From contig NZ_VFNC01000002.1 of NCBI RefSeq assembly GCF_006715395.1, positions 3,224,001 through 3,288,000 of the forward strand: a stretch of 64,000 nt of DNA, in the 5' to 3' direction. The notes beneath the pieces were generated by a model. It did not search any database. It saw only the letters and a program-made list of their open reading frames with translations, and had not been told where the DNA came from. A program made the position numbers and the translations under genes. Each line of letters starts with the position of its first letter. The stretch's first letter is position 1. Below are positions 59,937 through 64,000 of the stretch, one piece after another. The DNA is from Streptomyces sp. SLBN-31 (GTDB lineage: Bacteria; Actinomycetota; Actinomycetes; Streptomycetales; Streptomycetaceae).

Positions 59937-60742
59937 GTCCGCTGGCAGGTGGGGCACCAGAAGAGGTTGCGGGCGGCGAGGTCGGCGGTGCGGATCTCGG
60001 CGCCGCAGATGTGGCAGGGCAGGTTGGCCCGGCGGTAGACGTAGACCTCGCCGCCGTGGTCGTCGACACGCGGCGGGCGGCCCATGGCCTCCGGGGTGTG
60101 TTCGGGGCGGACGGTGTCGATGCGGTTGTCGCGCACGCCCTCGCGCATCAGCGCGACGAGGTCGGCCCAGATCGCGTCCCACTCGGCCGGGGTGATGTCC
60201 TTGCCCGCCCGGTAGGGGTCGATGCCGTGCCGGAAGAGGACCTCGGCGCGGTAGACGTTGCCGACGCCGGCGATCACCTTCTGGTCCATCAGCAGTGCGG
60301 CGATCGTCGTACGGCTGCGGGAGATCCGCCGGTACGCCGGCCGCGGGTCGGCGTCGGCGCGCAGCGGGTCGGGGCCGAGGCGGGCGTGTATCGCCCGTTT
60401 CTCGGCGTCCGTGACGAGCGCGCAGGTCGTCGGGCCGCGCAGGTCGACGTAGGAGGCGGCGTTCGCCAGGCGCAGCCGGACTGTGTCGGTCGGCGGGGGC
60501 GCCGGGGCGTCGCCGAAGGTCACCTTGCCGAAGAGGCCGAGGTGGATGTGGACCCAGTCGCCGTCACGGAAGCCCAGGAAGAGGTGCTTTCCGTGGGCTT
60601 CCGTACGGGTGAGCCGGGCGCCGTCGAGCAGTGCGGCGGCGTCGGAGAACTTGCCCTGGGGGCTGGTGACGCGCGGCGCCGTGCCGGAGAAGCGGTCGGC
60701 GTAGTCGGACGCCAGCCGGTGGATCCTGTGCCCCTCTGGCAC
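59933..60742 (-). CDS. Fpg/Nei family DNA glycosylase (endonuclease VIII type)
   Basis: A 269-residue bifunctional glycosylase/AP lyase. Pro2 and Glu3 (MPEGH) are the catalytic N-terminus, which fixes the GTG start at 60742. The helix-two-turn-helix contains DQKVIAGVGNVYRAEVLF, and the zinc finger is LPCHICGAEIRTADLAARNL ending in FWCPTCQ. It removes oxidised bases. It lies downstream of rpiB on the same strand with a 35-bp gap, so cotranscription is likely. Confidence 0.94.
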   Translation of the reverse strand: MPEGHRIHRLASDYADRFSGTAPRVTSPQGKFSDAAALLDGARLTRTEAHGKHLFLGFRDGDWVHIHLGLFGKVTFGDAPAPPPTDTVRLRLANAASYVDLRGPTTCALVTDAEKRAIHARLGPDPLRADADPRPAYRRISRSRTTIAALLMDQKVIAGVGNVYRAEVLFRHGIDPYRAGKDITPAEWDAIWADLVALMREGVRDNRIDTVRPEHTPEAMGRPPRVDDHGGEVYVYRRANLPCHICGAEIRTADLAARNLFWCPTCQRT

Positions 60743-60777
60743 GGTGCCCGTTCCTTTCCGGCCCCTTTCGCGGGGCG

Positions 60778-61266
<489 letters not shown>

Positions 61267-61481
61267 GCCTGTGAGTGTGACACGGCCGTTTCCGGGCAGC
61301 AGCCCCGGGTGTCGGCCAAGGGGAATCCGTGCCTCACCATGGAACCTCAAGGAAACCTCAAATAACGATCCGGATTCAAAGGTTCACGAATTCCCTTGCC
61401 TCCGTTTCACTGGACCGACCCGTACACACCCCTGTGCGGGAAACCGCTCAGACCGCTCACCCGGCGCAAAGGAATTCCCCC

Positions 61482-62930
61482 ATGACTTCCGGGCACCAGC
61501 CCTCCGGGCTCCAGGCAGGACTCAAGAACCGTCATCTGTCGATGATCGCCATCGGCGGTGTCATCGGCGCGGGCCTCTTCGTCGGCTCCAGCTCCGGTAT
61601 CGCCACCGCGGGACCCGGCATCCTCCTGTCGTACGCCCTCGTCGGCACACTCGTCGTCCTCGTGATGCGCATGCTCGGCGAGATGTCCGCCGCGAACCCC
61701 ACCTCCGGTTCGTTCTCCGCCCACGCCGACCGGGCGCTGGGCCGCTGGGCCGGCTTCTCCATCGGCTGGCTGTACTGGTTCTTCTGGGTGGTGGTCCTGG
61801 CGGTGGAGGCCACCGCCGGCGCCAAGATCCTCGAGGGCTGGATACCGGCGGTCCCGCAGTGGGGCTGGGCGCTCATCGTCATGGTCGTGCTGACCGCCAC
61901 CAACCTCGTCTCGGTCGGCTCCTACGGCGAGTTCGAGTTCTGGTTCGCCGGGATCAAGGTGGTCGCGATCGGCGCGTTCATCGTCGTCGGCGCGCTCGCG
62001 GTGTTCGGTGTGCTGCCGGGCGTCCACAGCGACAAGGCGGGCCTGGACAACCTGACCGGCCACGGCGGCTTCCTCCCGCACGGCCCCGGCGCGATCCTCA
62101 CCGGTGTGCTGCTCGTCGTCTTCTCCTTCATGGGCAGCGAGATCGCGACCCTGGCGGCGGGCGAGTCGGAGGACCCGCAGCGGGCGGTGACGAAGTCGAC
62201 GAACAGCATCATCTGGCGTATCGCCGTCTTCTACCTGGGCTCGATCTCCGTCGTCGTCTGCCTCCTGCCGTGGAACGACCCGTCCATCAAGGATCAGGGC
62301 TCCTACGTCGCCGCCCTCGACTCCCTCGGGATCGCGCACGCCGGCCAGATCATGAACTTCATCGTGCTGACGTCGGTGCTGTCCTGTCTCAACTCCGGCC
62401 TGTACACGGCCTCCCGCATGGCCTTCTCGCTGGGCGAGCGGGGCGACGCGCCGAAGGCGTTCGCGCGGACCACGTCCCGGGGTGTGCCGATGGCGGCGAT
62501 CGTGGCGTCGGTGGTGTTCGGCTTCGTGGCCGTCTTCTTCAACTACAAGTTCCCCGACTCGGTCTTCCTCTTCCTGGTCAACTCCAGTGGCGCGGTGGCC
62601 CTGTTCGTGTGGCTGGTCATCTGCTTCTCGCAGCTTCGGATGCGGCGGATCATCCAGGCCGAGGCGCCGGAGAAGCTGGTCGTACGGATGTGGCTGTACC
62701 CGTATCTGACGTGGGCGACGGCCGCGTTGATCGTGTTCGTGCTGGGCTACATGCTCACGGACACCGAGCACGACGGACGCGAGACCGTGCTGTTGTCGCT
62801 GCTGGTCGCGGCGGTCGTGGTGGTGATCGCCGTGGTCAGGGAGAAGGTCCGCGGGAGCCGCCCGGCGGCCGTGGGCGACGCCGTGCCCGCCGCGGCGCTT
62901 GACGAGGCCGGGAAGGTCAGGACCGGCTGA
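61482..62930 (+). CDS. APC-family amino acid permease (GabP/LysP/AnsP-like)
   Basis: A 482-residue transporter with 12 predicted TM helices. GLKNRHLSMIAIGGVIGAGLF and FVGSSSGIATAGPGILLSYA are the TM1/TM2 signature of the amino-acid transporter branch, with ESEDPQRAVTKSTNSIIWRI and SGLYTASRMAFSLGERGDAP later. AAAGGAA SD lies eight bases before the ATG. The 215-bp gap to rpiB holds divergent promoters and a leader. The amino acid transported cannot be read from sequence. Confidence 0.93.
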   Translation: MTSGHQPSGLQAGLKNRHLSMIAIGGVIGAGLFVGSSSGIATAGPGILLSYALVGTLVVLVMRMLGEMSAANPTSGSFSAHADRALGRWAGFSIGWLYWFFWVVVLAVEATAGAKILEGWIPAVPQWGWALIVMVVLTATNLVSVGSYGEFEFWFAGIKVVAIGAFIVVGALAVFGVLPGVHSDKAGLDNLTGHGGFLPHGPGAILTGVLLVVFSFMGSEIATLAAGESEDPQRAVTKSTNSIIWRIAVFYLGSISVVVCLLPWNDPSIKDQGSYVAALDSLGIAHAGQIMNFIVLTSVLSCLNSGLYTASRMAFSLGERGDAPKAFARTTSRGVPMAAIVASVVFGFVAVFFNYKFPDSVFLFLVNSSGAVALFVWLVICFSQLRMRRIIQAEAPEKLVVRMWLYPYLTWATAALIVFVLGYMLTDTEHDGRETVLLSLLVAAVVVVIAVVREKVRGSRPAAVGDAVPAAALDEAGKVRTG

Positions 62931-62953
62931 CGCGCGGGGTGCCGTACGTGCCG

Positions 62954-62987
62954 GAAGGGGCTCTCGGTTCGTACCGCGGGCCCCTTC
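62954..62987. terminator. Hairpin terminator after the permease gene
   Basis: GAAGGGGC (62954-62961) and GCCCCTTC (62980-62987), with an 18-nt loop, 24 bp beyond the permease stop and 26 bp from the convergent gene's stop, so it may serve both. Confidence 0.65.
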
Positions 62988-63012
62988 GGCGTGCTCTGCC
63001 GGGCTCCCCTGC

Positions 63013-64000
63013 TCACAGGACGGTGAAGCTGTCCTTGACCCGGTCGTAGATCCTGACGGCCTGGGTCTCGACGTCCGGGTGGTACCAGGTGTTGATCTGG
63101 TACGACCTGCCCTCCTGGTCGAAGCCGAGCAGCCGCGCGTGCCAGTTCACGCCCTTGAGGGTGAAGGTGTACTCCCAGACCACCGCCGGGTGGCCGCGGA
63201 AGGTCGTCTGCTCCAGGCGGATCTTTTGGTAGTTCTGGCCCTGGTGGGCGTCCTGCTCCGACTGCCGCCAGGTCCCCATGAGGTCGTCGCGGGCGATGGA
63301 GGACTTCGCCACGAGTTCCTGGGCGCCGTCGGGCGAGGTGTAGTGGACCTCGGCTCCCGTCATCACGTTGCGCTTCCAGCCCTTGGGGGTCGCCCACGCG
63401 TAGCCGCCGGCCTCCTCGTGGGTCCCCGGTGGCAGTGTCCGCGGCCGGGAGGTGCCCTCCACGGTGGGAGGCGGGCTGCTGCCGGAGGTGGTGGGGGGCT
63501 TGGTCGCGGAGGTCGTGGGACCGGCGTGATCGCCGCCCTGCGAACCGGAGTTCAGGAGCAGTGTCACAACGACCACCGCGCCGGCGGCGACCAGCGCGGC
63601 GGCGGCCAGGAGCCCGGCACGGCGGCGACGGCGACCGGTCGCGGGCGGGGGCGCCAGGACCGGGGGCTCGCCGTGCAGCGGGTGGGGGCCCAGGTGTTCG
63701 TGCACGGAGCGGCTCGGTGGGGCCGCGGGGCGGGGCCGGGTCACCGCCGGGGAGCGGGTCAGGGAGACGCCGGGGCGGGTGGTGGCCGGAGGGCTTGGCA
63801 AAGTGGGGTCGGCCGCCGGGGAGTTGGCGGACGGCTTCTCCGCACCGGCTTCCGAGCGCAGCTCGGAGGGAACCTCGGCGGCAGCGGATGTCCGGAGGCC
63901 GCCGAGGGGAGCCTCGCCGGGGTCCGTGGGTGCCACGGCAGTCCCGGCCGGTGCGGCGGGTTCGGGCGGCCCTTCGGCGGGAGGAGGACCGACGGCCGGT
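63013..64000 (-). CDS. Pro-rich membrane-anchored protein, N-terminus beyond window edge
   Basis: At least 329 residues are open to the right edge. A long Pro/Ala/Ser-rich cytoplasmic stretch ends in RRRRRAG, then one TM (LLAAAALVAAGAVVVVTLLL), a Thr/Ser/Pro linker, and an extracellular domain of about 135 residues (AGGYAWATPKGWKRNVMTGA to RIYDRVKDSFTVL). This layout is that of the C-terminal half of Streptomyces Ser/Thr protein kinases with an external sensor domain, but no kinase domain is inside the window, so it could also be an anchored protein of unknown role. A GTG at 63936 could start a shorter protein. Confidence 0.75.
   Translation of the reverse strand, partial: PAVGPPPAEGPPEPAAPAGTAVAPTDPGEAPLGGLRTSAAAEVPSELRSEAGAEKPSANSPAADPTLPSPPATTRPGVSLTRSPAVTRPRPAAPPSRSVHEHLGPHPLHGEPPVLAPPPATGRRRRRAGLLAAAALVAAGAVVVVTLLLNSGSQGGDHAGPTTSATKPPTTSGSSPPPTVEGTSRPRTLPPGTHEEAGGYAWATPKGWKRNVMTGAEVHYTSPDGAQELVAKSSIARDDLMGTWRQSEQDAHQGQNYQKIRLEQTTFRGHPAVVWEYTFTLKGVNWHARLLGFDQEGRSYQINTWYHPDVETQAVRIYDRVKDSFTVL

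Overview
This is a high-GC actinobacterial chromosome segment that reads throughout as Streptomyces: about 70% GC with strong third-position GC bias, many GTG starts, an RNase E/G with two long Arg/Ala/Glu-rich arms, paired clpP1-clpP2, the obg-proB-proA and mre loci, a pSAM2-type integrated element, and rare TTA codons confined to accessory genes. Most genes are on the minus strand.

Layout, left to right. (1) 1-2751: proline biosynthesis (proA truncated by the window edge, proB) with a small conserved gene between them. (2) 2943-12484: a cell-surface block. It holds a polysaccharide pyruvyl transferase, a family-2 glycosyltransferase, a large CDP-glycerol/ribitol-type polymerase, a fused cytidylyltransferase-reductase that probably makes a CDP-polyol, a sulfotransferase-like protein and a Tat-exported PhoD phosphodiesterase. 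Together they suggest synthesis, decoration and turnover of a teichoic-acid-like wall polymer. (3) 12755-21359: obg, rpmA, rplU, rne, a TIGR03936 radical-SAM partner and a repeat-built membrane protein. (4) 21506-23534: three accessory genes (Ig-like protein, class II amidotransferase, DUF4389 membrane protein). (5) 23746-39171: TIGR03960 radical SAM protein, CYTH-CHAD protein, then the wall-elongation/spore-wall cluster rodA-mrdA-mreD-mreC-mreB, ndk, a DUF4233 gene, folC and valS. (6) 39309-44836: a proline-rich membrane protein, then clpX, clpP2, clpP1 and tig, the ATP-dependent protease and ribosome chaperone set. (7) 45005-45317: tRNA-Pro and tRNA-Gly.

(8) 45276-54781: a 9.46-kb integrative element of the AICE (pSAM2) type inserted in tRNA-Gly. 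It is bounded by a 43-bp perfect direct repeat of the tRNA 3' half. It carries rep, xis and int, a transfer set (FtsK-like TraSA, Spd-like membrane proteins, tiny zinc-knuckle proteins), a tandem palindromic operator, and a cargo of one metallo-beta-lactamase-fold hydrolase and one DUF6083-like protein. Both int and rep contain a single-base frameshift, and only the C-terminal end of the GntR/KorSA-type repressor remains, so it looks like a decaying, immobilised element unless these are sequencing errors.

(9) 54791-64000: the chromosome resumes with the displaced tRNA terminator, a small membrane protein, an acyltransferase, an HD-domain protein, a SpoIIE-type phosphatase, an Eis-like acetyltransferase, a Nei-type glycosylase, rpiB, an amino acid permease, and the C-terminal part of a secreted or membrane-anchored protein that runs off the right edge.

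All functions are assigned by reading the translated sequences. No database search was run.
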